64,000 bases of DNA from Methylomonas sp. LL1 (GTDB lineage: Bacteria; Pseudomonadota; Gammaproteobacteria; Methylococcales; Methylomonadaceae), in the NCBI RefSeq assembly GCF_015711015.1, contig NZ_CP064653.1, positions 4,712,001-4,776,000 on the forward strand. The letters run 5' to 3'. The notes beneath the pieces are model-generated. The model searched no databases. It was not told the origin of the DNA and worked only from the letters and a program-made list of their open reading frames with translations. Position numbers and translations under genes: made by a program. Every line of letters starts with the position of its first letter. The stretch's first letter is position 1. This document shows positions 52,712 to 61,894 of the stretch, in pieces.

Positions 52712-54022
52712 ATGTCGCAAAGCGTCTTTAAGCTTGAATCATTGCTAGAAACCCACGAGCAGCCGTTTGTGGTTATCGGCCCCGATTTGCATGTGCTGGC
52801 TGTGAATCAAGCCTGGGAAACCGTTTTCGGTCTTGCCAGGGAAAATTTTATCGGCCAGCCTTGCTGCAATCAGCAGGGCGCCTGCCGTCATCAACGTATG
52901 TTCCAAACCCTGGAGCCCTATGCCGGTATTTTTACCGGAGATGAGCAGGCTACGAAAATGCTGCTGAATGTGCGAGGGTTTCCGTTATTAACCGCCGATG
53001 GTCGTGTGTATTTGGGCGAGTCGCAAAGTTTGTTGGTCAAGCCGGGTTCCGACGATGATCAGCCCGGACTCATCGGCAAATCGGATGCATTCATCGGGTT
53101 GAAAACCAAGTTGCAACAGGCGGCTGTTACGCCAGCTCCGGTATTGTTGTTGGGAGAAACAGGTACTGGCAAGGAACTTGCTGCTGAATTCATACATCGA
53201 CATTCGCAATATGCGCATGGCGAATTTGTGATAGCCGATTGCACGGTGTTTGGCGAGGATTTATTCGAAAGCGAGTTGTTTGGACACGAAAAAGGCGCTT
53301 TTACCGGCGCGGCTTCGAATAAAAAGGGCTTGTTCGAGTTGGCGGATAACGGCACCTTGTTTCTTGACGAGATTGGCGAGTTGCCTTTCTCCCAACAAGC
53401 AAAATTGTTACGCGCGTTGGAAAGCGGCCAATTTAGACGGGTGGGCGGTACTGCCACGCTCAATGCATCGGTCAGGGTGGTTTGCGCTACCCATAGAAAT
53501 CTGGCCGAGATGGTGAGACTAGGTAGGTTTCGGGAAGACTTGTTCTACCGCTTGTCGGTTTTCCCGATCAATATTCCGCCATTGCGCGAGCGGAAGCAGG
53601 ATGTTCCGGTGTTGGTTGATCATTTTTTGCGGCAATTAAGCCTGATACGGGGTGGTCAATTGACGATCGGCCGTTCCGCCTTGATCAAATTGATGCAACA
53701 TAATTGGCCGGGAAATATCCGCGAACTGAGAAACTGCCTGCAACTGGCCTCGGGCTTGTGTCATGGCAATACGATACAGGAAGCCGATATTCATTTCATG
53801 CGCGGTGCGGCTGATTCTATGGATACGGTGATTCCTGATCGGGTAGAGGCTGAGCCGGTTGAACAGCCTCAACAATCGATGACGATGCTGGAACAATATG
53901 AAGCCAACTTCATTGCTGGTTTGATCAAAAAGTACCAAGGGAATCGTAAATTAATAGCTGCCGAAATGAATATTAGCGAAAGAACGCTTTACCGCAAGCT
54001 AAACCGGCTTAACTTAAACTAG
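52712..54022 (+). CDS. Sigma-54-dependent transcriptional activator with PAS sensor
   Basis: The 436-aa enhancer-binding protein has an N-terminal PAS domain (about residues 5-120) in place of a phospho-receiver. The PAS region includes a Cys-rich stretch GQPCCNQQGACRHQ near residue 50. The AAA+ domain has Walker A LLGETGTGKELAAEF near 147, the sigma-54 contact loop KGAFTGA near 195, Walker B GTLFLDEIGE near 215, and the R-finger region FREDLFYRL. A Fis-type helix-turn-helix closes it (RKLIAAEMNISERTLYRKLN). AAGGA precedes the ATG. It faces the PEP-CTERM gene across a putative enhancer. Confidence 0.93.
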   Translation: MSQSVFKLESLLETHEQPFVVIGPDLHVLAVNQAWETVFGLARENFIGQPCCNQQGACRHQRMFQTLEPYAGIFTGDEQATKMLLNVRGFPLLTADGRVYLGESQSLLVKPGSDDDQPGLIGKSDAFIGLKTKLQQAAVTPAPVLLLGETGTGKELAAEFIHRHSQYAHGEFVIADCTVFGEDLFESELFGHEKGAFTGAASNKKGLFELADNGTLFLDEIGELPFSQQAKLLRALESGQFRRVGGTATLNASVRVVCATHRNLAEMVRLGRFREDLFYRLSVFPINIPPLRERKQDVPVLVDHFLRQLSLIRGGQLTIGRSALIKLMQHNWPGNIRELRNCLQLASGLCHGNTIQEADIHFMRGAADSMDTVIPDRVEAEPVEQPQQSMTMLEQYEANFIAGLIKKYQGNRKLIAAEMNISERTLYRKLNRLNLN

Positions 54023-54030
54023 GCATCAAC

Positions 54031-54954
54031 ATGCAGTCGACGTTAATGAATTGGACAATCAACGCCATCAACCCGCAAACCAACAGCTTTACGCCGCCGT
54101 TGGATATGCGTGACGCCATCTCCGGTATTCGGGCGCTTCCGCCCTTGCCCGGTAGTGCCGTGCGGATTATTAACCTGATTTCCGATCCCAAGGCTGACGC
54201 CGATAAATTAACCGCTATCATAGAATCCGACCCGCTGTTGGCTGCCCAAATCATCCGCTGGTCAACCTCCTCGCTGTACGGTTACCGCGGCCAAATCACC
54301 ACGGTGCACGATGCGATTGTGCGCGTACTCGGCTTTAATTTTGTGCTGGATCTGGCTTTGGGACTGGCGGTGTTGGCGCCGTTGAAGGCGCCGAAGGAAG
54401 GTGTGGTCGGCACCCGGATGTTTTGGATACACGCCCTGGCCAGTACCCGTTTGATGGCTAAATTAAACGAAAAACTGCCCGAAGAGCAAAGGTTAGCATC
54501 GCAGGAGGTTTTTCTGACGGCTTTATTGCATAACATAGGCTTTCCCTTGCTTGGGCACCAGTTTCCCGACGAGTTTAAGCATTTGGACAATCTGATCAAC
54601 GCCAATCCTAGTTTGTCGATCTATCATCTCGAAACCTTTGCCTTTGGCGTTAATCACGCGCAAATAGGCGCCTGGCTGATGAGCGCCTGGTCGATGCCGG
54701 CAGTCATTACCAATGTCGTTTATCACCACCACAATCCCTATTATCGGGGCGAGAATCACCCGTTAAATTTACTGACATTTCTGAACGATTATTTGTTGGG
54801 CCAAATCGGTATCGGTGATGCCGCCAATCAAAGTTGTTCCGATGAAGCCTGGGCGGCTCTTGGTTTGGATCAAGAAACAGGGCATCGGATTCTGGAAAAC
54901 CTACAGACCGAGATCGAAGCGATTGCCGAGATGGCCGAAAGTCTGACTCATTAA
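54031..54954 (+). CDS. HDOD domain signalling protein
   Basis: This 307-aa protein carries an HDOD domain (a degenerate HD phosphohydrolase fold used as a signalling module) from about residue 30 to 230. The start is IRALPPLPGSAVRIINLISD and the hallmarks IIESDPLLAAQIIRW, VTVHDAI-like ITTVHDAIVRVLGF, and FLTALLHNIGFPLLGHQ are present. The HD pair is not complete (LLHNIG), typical of HDOD. It starts 8 bp after the sigma-54 activator and is probably co-transcribed. HDOD proteins commonly modulate c-di-GMP or sigma-54 regulated lifestyles; the role here is unknown. Confidence 0.88.
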   Translation: MQSTLMNWTINAINPQTNSFTPPLDMRDAISGIRALPPLPGSAVRIINLISDPKADADKLTAIIESDPLLAAQIIRWSTSSLYGYRGQITTVHDAIVRVLGFNFVLDLALGLAVLAPLKAPKEGVVGTRMFWIHALASTRLMAKLNEKLPEEQRLASQEVFLTALLHNIGFPLLGHQFPDEFKHLDNLINANPSLSIYHLETFAFGVNHAQIGAWLMSAWSMPAVITNVVYHHHNPYYRGENHPLNLLTFLNDYLLGQIGIGDAANQSCSDEAWAALGLDQETGHRILENLQTEIEAIAEMAESLTH

Positions 54955-55043
54955 CAGCCTGTCGTCCGAGCATTTAGACCTGCCGACCGGTCTCAAGCTG
55001 GTTACGCTTTAGCCGAGTTGAATCCGCAAATTCCGAGACATCA

Positions 55044-56498
55044 ATGCCCGACTCGTTTTGCCCTGCTTGTTTGTTGCCGGATACCGGTTTGTCCGCCTGT
55101 CCGCATTGCGGCTGGCAAGAGGGAAGGTCGCGGGTCGATGCGCTTTATCTGATTCCGGGAACCGTAGTCAATCCGCCCTATCAAGTGGCGAGGGTGCTGG
55201 GTCATGGCGGCTTCGGTATTACTTACCTGGGCTGGGACGCTAATTTACAAATCAAGGTGGCTATCAAGGAATATTTGCCACGCGAATTCGCCTATCGGGC
55301 TCCCGGCGGCGGACAGGTGATTGCCTATGACGGCGATGCACGTCCGCGGTTCGAATCGGGGTTGAATAGTTTCCTGGATGAGGCACGGGTATTGGCCAAA
55401 TTTCAGCAGCATCCGGGCATAGTCTCCGTGTTGGCGTTTTTTCGCGCATTCGGTACCGGTTACATGGTGATGGAGTATGTGGAAGGCCAAACACTTAATC
55501 GTTATCTGCAACAGCATCTCGGGCGTTTGAATTGGAATCAAACCCTGGATATTTTCATGCAGATCATGGATGCGTTGCGCGCCGTGCATAAGGCCGGCAT
55601 GCTGCATCGCGATATAGCGCCCGATAATATCTATTTGTGCGGCGATGGCCGGGTAAAGCTGTTGGATTTCGGTGCCGCCCAGGCTGGCTGGGATAGCTTG
55701 CAGCAAAGCCATGATGCGCGGATCGTGATGGTCAAACCCGGTTTCGCGCCGGAAGAACAATATCGCGACCCGCGCGAACAGGGGCCTTGGAGCGATGTCT
55801 ATAGTGTCGCCGCCAGCATGTATTACTGCCTGACCGGGCAAGCACCGCCCGATGCATTGGAAAGGCTTGAGCAAGACCGGCTCAAGCCACCATCGGCCTA
55901 CGGAGTAACAATTCCTGCGGCCGTCGAACAGGTTTTGTTGGATGCGCTGGCGGTTAGTTCCCTGCGGCGTCCGCAGACTATCGCATCCTTGCAGAATCAA
56001 TTTTTAAGTTTACAAGCCAAACCGGCGCCGGCCATTAGGGAGCCTCGATCCGAGCCGCTTATATCTCGTCAGCCGCCCGACCGCTTGCAGCCGGTCGAGC
56101 AAGGCGCTTCTCTCCCGATTTTTCATTGGCGGCGTTGGTTGCTGATCGGGTTTGTGTTGGTTTGTTTGTGGTTGTTGGCTTATCGGCTGACAGTTAACAA
56201 ACAAGCCGATAGTTTGCCCGAACCTTTGCCCGCTGATCACGCCGGTTCGAGTTTTGAAAAAACGGATGAGATGGACGAGGCCGGCGATAACGCCCATCAG
56301 CGAGAGTTGGAACGGCAGGCCGCCGAAGAATTGAAGCGACAGCAGGCCGCCGCGCTGCAACGTTTTGAAGAACGGCAACGGCAGCAAGCCGGTCCGCTCC
56401 CGGCGAATCCCAAACAACCCGATCCCAGACAGATGGAGCATTTGCGTAGCCTATGCGCCGAATGGGGCGCTACAATGGATTGTGAAAACGTCCGATGA
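55044..56498 (+). CDS. Membrane serine/threonine protein kinase with N-terminal zinc ribbon
   Basis: The 484-aa kinase begins with a zinc ribbon (CPACLLPDTGLSACPHCGW, residues 5-23). The kinase domain spans about 45-320, with G-loop GHGGFGITYLGWD, the VAIKEYLPREFAYR lysine, catalytic loop LHRDIAPDNIYL (Ala where Lys is usual) and DFG in LLDFGAAQ. FAPEEQY ends the activation segment. One membrane helix lies near 365 (WLLIGFVLVCLWLLAYRL). A charged, Gln-rich tail with a terminal Cys pair (LRSLCAEWGATMDCENV) follows. It opens an operon with FHA, VWA-FHA and PP2C genes, a self-contained phospho-signalling set separate from the T6SS locus. Confidence 0.9.
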   Translation: MPDSFCPACLLPDTGLSACPHCGWQEGRSRVDALYLIPGTVVNPPYQVARVLGHGGFGITYLGWDANLQIKVAIKEYLPREFAYRAPGGGQVIAYDGDARPRFESGLNSFLDEARVLAKFQQHPGIVSVLAFFRAFGTGYMVMEYVEGQTLNRYLQQHLGRLNWNQTLDIFMQIMDALRAVHKAGMLHRDIAPDNIYLCGDGRVKLLDFGAAQAGWDSLQQSHDARIVMVKPGFAPEEQYRDPREQGPWSDVYSVAASMYYCLTGQAPPDALERLEQDRLKPPSAYGVTIPAAVEQVLLDALAVSSLRRPQTIASLQNQFLSLQAKPAPAIREPRSEPLISRQPPDRLQPVEQGASLPIFHWRRWLLIGFVLVCLWLLAYRLTVNKQADSLPEPLPADHAGSSFEKTDEMDEAGDNAHQRELERQAAEELKRQQAAALQRFEERQRQQAGPLPANPKQPDPRQMEHLRSLCAEWGATMDCENVR

Positions 56499-56652
56499 CG
56501 GCGGTATTCACCGCGTAATAATTGTCTGGCGTGTCCGATAGCTTTTAAACGATGTGCAGGGACCCATTAGCCATGTTTAGGACGGGTTTTGCATGCGTTC
56601 TGGCGATCAACTACTATTTCGCCACGCGCTCAATAATCAACAGGGGATAACC

Positions 56653-57216
56653 ATGAAACTGATACGCTGTGAACGCGGCCACTATTACGACTCTCGGCAA
56701 CATAGTAGCTGTCCCACCTGCGGCGTGCCCGGGCTGGATGTACAAAATACTCAAGCCAAACCGGCAGCTCCCGAGGCGGAGTCCATGGTGACGCAAGTGC
56801 GAGGACAGGGCGGCGTGCAGGCCGATGTCGGAGTGACGGTGGCGATGGTGCGCAAGAAAATCGGCATTGATCCGGTGGTCGGCTGGCTGGTGTGCATCGA
56901 TGGCCCGGAAAAAGGCCGGGATTATAGGGTGCGTAGTGAACGCAACGGCATTGGCCGAGGTTCGGACATGGCGATTTGCATCAATGGTGATGAAGCCATA
57001 TCACGCGAGAATCATGCCTATATTAGTTTCAATCCGCGTAAGGCCAGTTTTCGGATCGCTCCCGGCGACGGCCGAGGCATGATTTATCTGAATGGCGAGG
57101 AGGTCGATGTGCCGATGCCGTTACAGGCTTATGACCGTATCGAATTGGGCCAGACCCATCTGTTGTTCGTGCCCCTGTGCGGCGAAAAATTCAATTGGGA
57201 AACCCAGGGGGCTTGA
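56653..57216 (+). CDS. Zinc-ribbon FHA domain protein
   Basis: From the ATG at 56653 (GGGGA 6 nt upstream) the protein is 187 aa. It starts MKLIRCERGHYYDSRQHSSC with a Cys4 ribbon completed by CPTCG. A linker leads to a C-terminal FHA domain: GWLVCIDGPEKGRDYRVRS, RNGIGRGSDMAICINGDE, ISRENHAYISFN, MIYLNGEEV. It should bind phospho-threonine made by the upstream kinase. The 154-bp gap to the kinase gene is the widest in the operon. The next gene starts 3 bp after its stop. Confidence 0.85.
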   Translation: MKLIRCERGHYYDSRQHSSCPTCGVPGLDVQNTQAKPAAPEAESMVTQVRGQGGVQADVGVTVAMVRKKIGIDPVVGWLVCIDGPEKGRDYRVRSERNGIGRGSDMAICINGDEAISRENHAYISFNPRKASFRIAPGDGRGMIYLNGEEVDVPMPLQAYDRIELGQTHLLFVPLCGEKFNWETQGA

Positions 57217-57219
57217 GCC

Positions 57220-58647
57220 ATGCGTCATGTTTGCCTATTGTTGCTTTTACTATGGACAGGATGGAGTCGCGCGGGGGAAACCGGCGATTTACGGCTGATC
57301 CAGGCCCAAGCCGATTTACCCGTCATCGCGTTGTGGTTGAATTTGCCGGCCGCCGCCCTGCTTGAGCCGGAGCAATTCAGTATCAGTGTTGGCGCCAATC
57401 CGGCCAAAGTGACAGCCATCGATACCTTTCGGCAAACCGGTGAAGGCGTGGCTTATATTTTTTTGGTGGATATATCCAAATCCATCAAAAGCCGGCAGTT
57501 CGAACAAATCAAAAGCGCGTTGCGCGGTTGGCTGGACGGCATGGGGGAGCAGGATAGAGGCGCGTTGATCAGTTTCGGCCGCGAGGTTAAACAACAACTG
57601 GATTTTACCGGCGACCGAGATGCGCTAAATAATGCCATAGACTCGTTGGCGGCCACCGACATGGAAACCGGTTTGTATCGAGGCTTACTGGAAGGAATCA
57701 GTCTGGGGCGCCGGCAGAATCAAGACTTACCGGCGCGTCGGGCTATCGTGGTGTTAAGCGACGGCATAGATGACAGCTTGAAAGGCGTGGCGGTGGACGA
57801 AGTTTTCAAACAAAGCCAGGAATACCGGGTGCCGATCTACAGCATCGGTTTTACTTCGCAGCCGTTCAGCGAGAGCAAGCGCGAGGGCTTGAGAGTATTG
57901 AGCCGATTGTCGCGCCAGTCGGGCGGGTATTTCGTCCAGGCCGAGTCGGCCCAACTCAATGATGCCTATCAACAACTGCAACAATCGATCACCCAAGCCT
58001 ATCGTCTAAGGCTGGATTGCCCTGACTGTCGCGCTGATGGGCAGTTACATCGGATCAACGTAACCTGGAGCGATGGCCAACAGACGCTGAGTGATGGTTT
58101 TGACCTGCGTTTGTTGCCCAAATCAACCGTCGGCAAACCGCTGACGGCTGATGGCAAGATAACCGGCATGCCAGAGCAACTTCTGATTTTGGCCGTCGCG
58201 GCAATTGCCCTTATGGTCGGCATGCTGTTGATTTATCGGCAACGTCTGGCTCGGGCCAGGGCCGCCATCTTGGAGCCGATAATCGAACCCGGGGTGGTGG
58301 AAAAAAACGCGCAGCCCTCGAAGCAATTGACTGCCGGGTATGAGGTGCGGCTGACGGTCGTGGCCGGTATGCGCAAAGGCAAGACCTATGGTTTACGGAT
58401 TGCCGAACGCGCCACGCTTGGCCGTGCCGCAAGCTGCGAATTAGTGCTGGACGACGATGTGGAAATCTCCGGTCAGCATGCCATGCTGCGGATCGCGGAC
58501 GGCAAATTGAGCGTGCGCGATTTGAATTCCACCAACGGCACTCTGGTCAACGGCGTGCCGATTCATAACGACTATCCGTTACGCCGGGGTGACTTACTGT
58601 TGCTGGGGCGCACGGAACTGCGGATCGAATTGGCCGGGCCAGCTTGA
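57220..58647 (+). CDS. VWA domain protein with C-terminal cytoplasmic FHA domain
   Basis: This 475-aa protein has a signal peptide (CLLLLLLWTGWSRA). A von Willebrand factor A domain spans about residues 80-270 with the MIDAS metal motif FLVDISKSIKSRQ and later VVLSDGIDD. A membrane helix lies near 315 (LLILAVAAIALMVGMLLIY). A cytoplasmic FHA domain from about 370 has ATLGRAASCELVLDDD, ISGQHAMLRI and LNSTNGTLVNG. The layout joins an outside metal-dependent ligand-binding domain to an inside phospho-threonine reader. Its stop overlaps the phosphatase start. Confidence 0.88.
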   Translation: MRHVCLLLLLLWTGWSRAGETGDLRLIQAQADLPVIALWLNLPAAALLEPEQFSISVGANPAKVTAIDTFRQTGEGVAYIFLVDISKSIKSRQFEQIKSALRGWLDGMGEQDRGALISFGREVKQQLDFTGDRDALNNAIDSLAATDMETGLYRGLLEGISLGRRQNQDLPARRAIVVLSDGIDDSLKGVAVDEVFKQSQEYRVPIYSIGFTSQPFSESKREGLRVLSRLSRQSGGYFVQAESAQLNDAYQQLQQSITQAYRLRLDCPDCRADGQLHRINVTWSDGQQTLSDGFDLRLLPKSTVGKPLTADGKITGMPEQLLILAVAAIALMVGMLLIYRQRLARARAAILEPIIEPGVVEKNAQPSKQLTAGYEVRLTVVAGMRKGKTYGLRIAERATLGRAASCELVLDDDVEISGQHAMLRIADGKLSVRDLNSTNGTLVNGVPIHNDYPLRRGDLLLLGRTELRIELAGPA

Positions 58648-59525
58648 TGCGGGTGTTGCCGGGCAATGCCAGTTATATAGGCGATAGGCAACAACAACAG
58701 GATGCGTTCGCCCTGTCAGACTTTGCCGATGCCGATTTCATCGCCCATGGCGGTTATCTGGCGCTGGTGGCCGATGGTATCGGAGGGCTTCAATATGGGG
58801 CGGAGGCCGCGGGTATTGCCGCTAGCGGCTTTTTAACCGAATATTTGGCTAAATCATCCGAACAAACCGTCGATCAGGCGCTGGATCGGGCATTGGATGC
58901 CGCCAACCGGGCGGTTTTCGATGCCGCGCTACAGCGCGATTGCGCCGAGCAAATGGGCACTACCTTGGTTGCCGCGCTGATTCATCAAGACCGATTGTAC
59001 TGGCGCTCGGTCGGAGACAGTCATTTGTACTTGTGCCGCGATGCGCGGCTGAGCCAACTCAATGCCGATCATAACTTCGCCAGACAACTGCAACGGCAAG
59101 TGGGCGAGGGCTTGATCAGCCAGGATGACGCGGATACGCATCCCGAACGCAAGGCCCTGGAGTTCTTCATTGGATTAGAACTCTTGCCAGAGGTCGAACG
59201 TAACCGGCAACCCTTGCCGTTACGGGCTGGCGACATATTGCTGCTGTGTTCCGACGGTATCGACGGCGTGCTGCCGGCGGAAGAGATGGTGGCTTGCCTG
59301 AACCAATCGCCGATGATAGCGGCCCAGCGCCTATGCGACGAAGTATTAGCCAGGCAGCAACCTAACCAGGATAACTTGACTGCGGTGGTGTTGGCCTATC
59401 AAGCCGATCAGCCTCAACCGAGGCAATTATCGGGTCGGGTAATGAATATCGGATGTTTGCGGATCGGTATTTTGTCGCTGGGACTGGTGCTAGCCTATTT
59501 GCTTATACGCCAATATCTGGCATAA
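58647..59525 (+). CDS. Membrane-anchored PP2C-type protein phosphatase
   Basis: The 292-aa phosphatase has PP2C motifs: SYIGDRQQQQDAFALSD near residue 10, LALVADGIGGLQYGAEAA near 45, LYWRSVGDSHLYLCRDA near 120, LLLCSDGIDGVLP near 195 and NQDNLTAVVLAY near 250. A C-terminal helix (RIGILSLGLVLAYLLI) ties it to the membrane. The ATG at 58647 overlaps the VWA gene stop (TGATG). It is the likely antagonist of the operon's kinase. Confidence 0.9.
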   Translation: MRVLPGNASYIGDRQQQQDAFALSDFADADFIAHGGYLALVADGIGGLQYGAEAAGIAASGFLTEYLAKSSEQTVDQALDRALDAANRAVFDAALQRDCAEQMGTTLVAALIHQDRLYWRSVGDSHLYLCRDARLSQLNADHNFARQLQRQVGEGLISQDDADTHPERKALEFFIGLELLPEVERNRQPLPLRAGDILLLCSDGIDGVLPAEEMVACLNQSPMIAAQRLCDEVLARQQPNQDNLTAVVLAYQADQPQPRQLSGRVMNIGCLRIGILSLGLVLAYLLIRQYLA

Positions 59526-59617
59526 GCATCCCAGCAGGCTAAAATTCAGCACCGGTAACATGAGTCTGTTTTATTTCAATATGATTCGCCGCCGTTGCGA
59601 ATCGGGATCATCAAGTA

Positions 59618-61894
59618 ATGACAAGCCAGCCGCCCAATCTTGAAAATGTTTGCATGACGCTCGATAAGACCACCGAATACATCGAGCTCGACAAACAAGA
59701 GCAAGCCAAGATTCTACAGTTTCAGCAGGATGTCTTGAAGTTGGTGGTGCTGGGTTATGATTGTGGCGAAGTATGCGAAAAGCTTTGCCTATTGGAAGAA
59801 CAGTTATTACCCAACTCGGTGGCTTCGGTCATGTTGCTGGACGACACCGAACAATATTTAAACGTCTTTGTAGCGCCGAACATACCGCAAGAGGGGATTG
59901 CCCAACTCAACGGCTTGAGACCCGGCCCTTGTGCCGGTTCTTGTGGGAATGCCATTTATCGGCAAGAGCCGGTCTATGTCGAAAATGCCTTCACCGACCC
60001 TCGCTGGCAAGACATTCGCCATTTAGCTACCGACTTCAATATTTGCGCCTGCTGGTCGATGCCGATACGCGGTAAGGGCGGCCGAGTCATCGGTTCGTTT
60101 GCCTTGTCCAGTTTTGAACATCGACTGCCCGGCCCTTTTCACTGTAAGTTATTGGAAATCGGTAGTTTCATTATCGGCATTGTGCTGGAACAGCGAAAAA
60201 CCAATCAGCAGCTGCATTTGTCCGGGAAGGTGTTCGAGCACAGTACCGAAGGCATCATGATCACCGACATTAACAATAAGATTGTTTCGGTGAACCGGGC
60301 CTTTACTCGCATTACAGGCTATCGGCGCGATGAGGTATTGGGCAAGAACCCTTCGTTGTTGTCATCGGAGCAGCATGATCCCGATTTCTATCGGCAAATG
60401 TGGCAACGCATCAAAGCCGCCGGACACTGGCAAGGCGAAATTTGGAACAAAACCCGTGACGGCTCGCTCTATCCACAGTGGTTGAGTATCACCGCCATTT
60501 TGGATGAGCAGCAGCGGGTGACGCATTATTTGGGGATTTTTTCCGACATCTCGGAAAAAAAGCAAACGGCCGAAATTATCTGGCGGCAAGCCAATTATGA
60601 CCTGTTAACCGGCTTGCCGAACCGAAACCGGTTTTATGACCAGTTGGCGCGGGATATTAAAAAAGCCGGCCGTACTGGCCGGCGCATAGCCTTGATGTTT
60701 ATCGATCTGGATCGCTTCAAGGAAGTCAACGATGCCATGGGACACAGCAGCGGCGATGCCTTGTTGAACGCCGCTGGAAAAAGATTGCTGAGTTGTGTCC
60801 GAGACACCGATTTGGTGGCCCGGTTGGGAGGCGATGAATTTACCTGTATTTTGAATGATATTGCCAACGCCGATGGAATCGAGCAAATTTCCGAGCAGAT
60901 ATTGCACAAGCTAACCGAGCCGTTCGATCTGGATGGCAAGCCGGCTTATGTTTCGGCCAGTATCGGGATTACGCTATATCCCGACGATGCGCTGACCGAA
61001 GACGCCCTATTGAAATGCGCGGATCAGGCCATGTACGCCGCCAAAAATCAAGGACGTAATCGTTGGTGTTTTTTCACGCCGGCGATGCAAGTTGCCGCTG
61101 AAAAGCGTTCCCGCACCGCCAGCGATTTACGCGTGGCGCTGGCCAACAAGCAATTTTATTTGCTCTATCAGCCGATAGTGGAACTCGCAAGCGGCAAGGT
61201 GCATAAGGCGGAGGCCTTGATACGTTGGCAACATCCCGAATATGGCATTATCAGTCCGGCCGAATTCATCCCGGTTGCCGAAGAAACCCGGATGATTTTG
61301 GATATCGGCAATTGGGTGTTCGAGCAGGCCGTCGGCCAGGTTGCGATTTGGCAGGCGACTTACGGTAGCGAGTTTCAAGTCAGCATCAATAAATCGCCGG
61401 TGCAGTTTTACAACGAAAGTAGCCAATGCTGGTCCGATAATCTGCGACGCTTGGGATTGTCCGGCCACAGCATCGTGGTTGAAATTACCGAAAGCTTATT
61501 GCTTGATGCCAGCGAGCAGGTTTCCCGGCAATTGCTGAGTTTTCGCGACGCCGGCATTCAGGTGGCGATTGACGATTTCGGCACCGGCTATTCGTCATTG
61601 GCCTATCTGAAAAAATTCGATATCGATTATCTGAAAATCGATCAGTCGTTTGTGCGTAATTTGAGCTCGGAATCCAGCGATTTAGTGCTTTGCGAAGCCA
61701 TCATCACCATGGCTCACCGTTTGGGCATGAAAGTCATAGCCGAGGGGGTGGAAACGCAACAGCAATGTGATTTGTTGATGGAAACCGGTTGTGATTATGC
61801 CCAAGGCTACCTGTTTTCCAGGCCGTTAAGCGCCGAAGCGTTTGACGGCTTTATCACCGAACAAGGCAGGGCCAAATCGCTTGTCACCGGCTAA
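59618..61894 (+). CDS. GAF-PAS-GGDEF-EAL c-di-GMP turnover protein
   Basis: This 758-aa soluble protein has a GAF domain (about residues 40-190; SVMLLDDTEQYLNVFVAPN), a PAS domain (about 205-320; AFTRITGYRRDEVLGKNPS), a GGDEF domain and an EAL domain. GGDEF is canonical (LVARLGGDEFTCIL) with an RxxD inhibitory site (RDTD) five residues before it, so cyclase activity is plausible. The EAL side has KAEALIRWQHP, ITESLLLD, DDFGTGYSSL and YLKIDQSFV, so phosphodiesterase activity is also plausible. The 3' end overlaps the convergent GNAT/C39 gene by 11 bp. Confidence 0.93.
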   Translation: MTSQPPNLENVCMTLDKTTEYIELDKQEQAKILQFQQDVLKLVVLGYDCGEVCEKLCLLEEQLLPNSVASVMLLDDTEQYLNVFVAPNIPQEGIAQLNGLRPGPCAGSCGNAIYRQEPVYVENAFTDPRWQDIRHLATDFNICACWSMPIRGKGGRVIGSFALSSFEHRLPGPFHCKLLEIGSFIIGIVLEQRKTNQQLHLSGKVFEHSTEGIMITDINNKIVSVNRAFTRITGYRRDEVLGKNPSLLSSEQHDPDFYRQMWQRIKAAGHWQGEIWNKTRDGSLYPQWLSITAILDEQQRVTHYLGIFSDISEKKQTAEIIWRQANYDLLTGLPNRNRFYDQLARDIKKAGRTGRRIALMFIDLDRFKEVNDAMGHSSGDALLNAAGKRLLSCVRDTDLVARLGGDEFTCILNDIANADGIEQISEQILHKLTEPFDLDGKPAYVSASIGITLYPDDALTEDALLKCADQAMYAAKNQGRNRWCFFTPAMQVAAEKRSRTASDLRVALANKQFYLLYQPIVELASGKVHKAEALIRWQHPEYGIISPAEFIPVAEETRMILDIGNWVFEQAVGQVAIWQATYGSEFQVSINKSPVQFYNESSQCWSDNLRRLGLSGHSIVVEITESLLLDASEQVSRQLLSFRDAGIQVAIDDFGTGYSSLAYLKKFDIDYLKIDQSFVRNLSSESSDLVLCEAIITMAHRLGMKVIAEGVETQQQCDLLMETGCDYAQGYLFSRPLSAEAFDGFITEQGRAKSLVTG

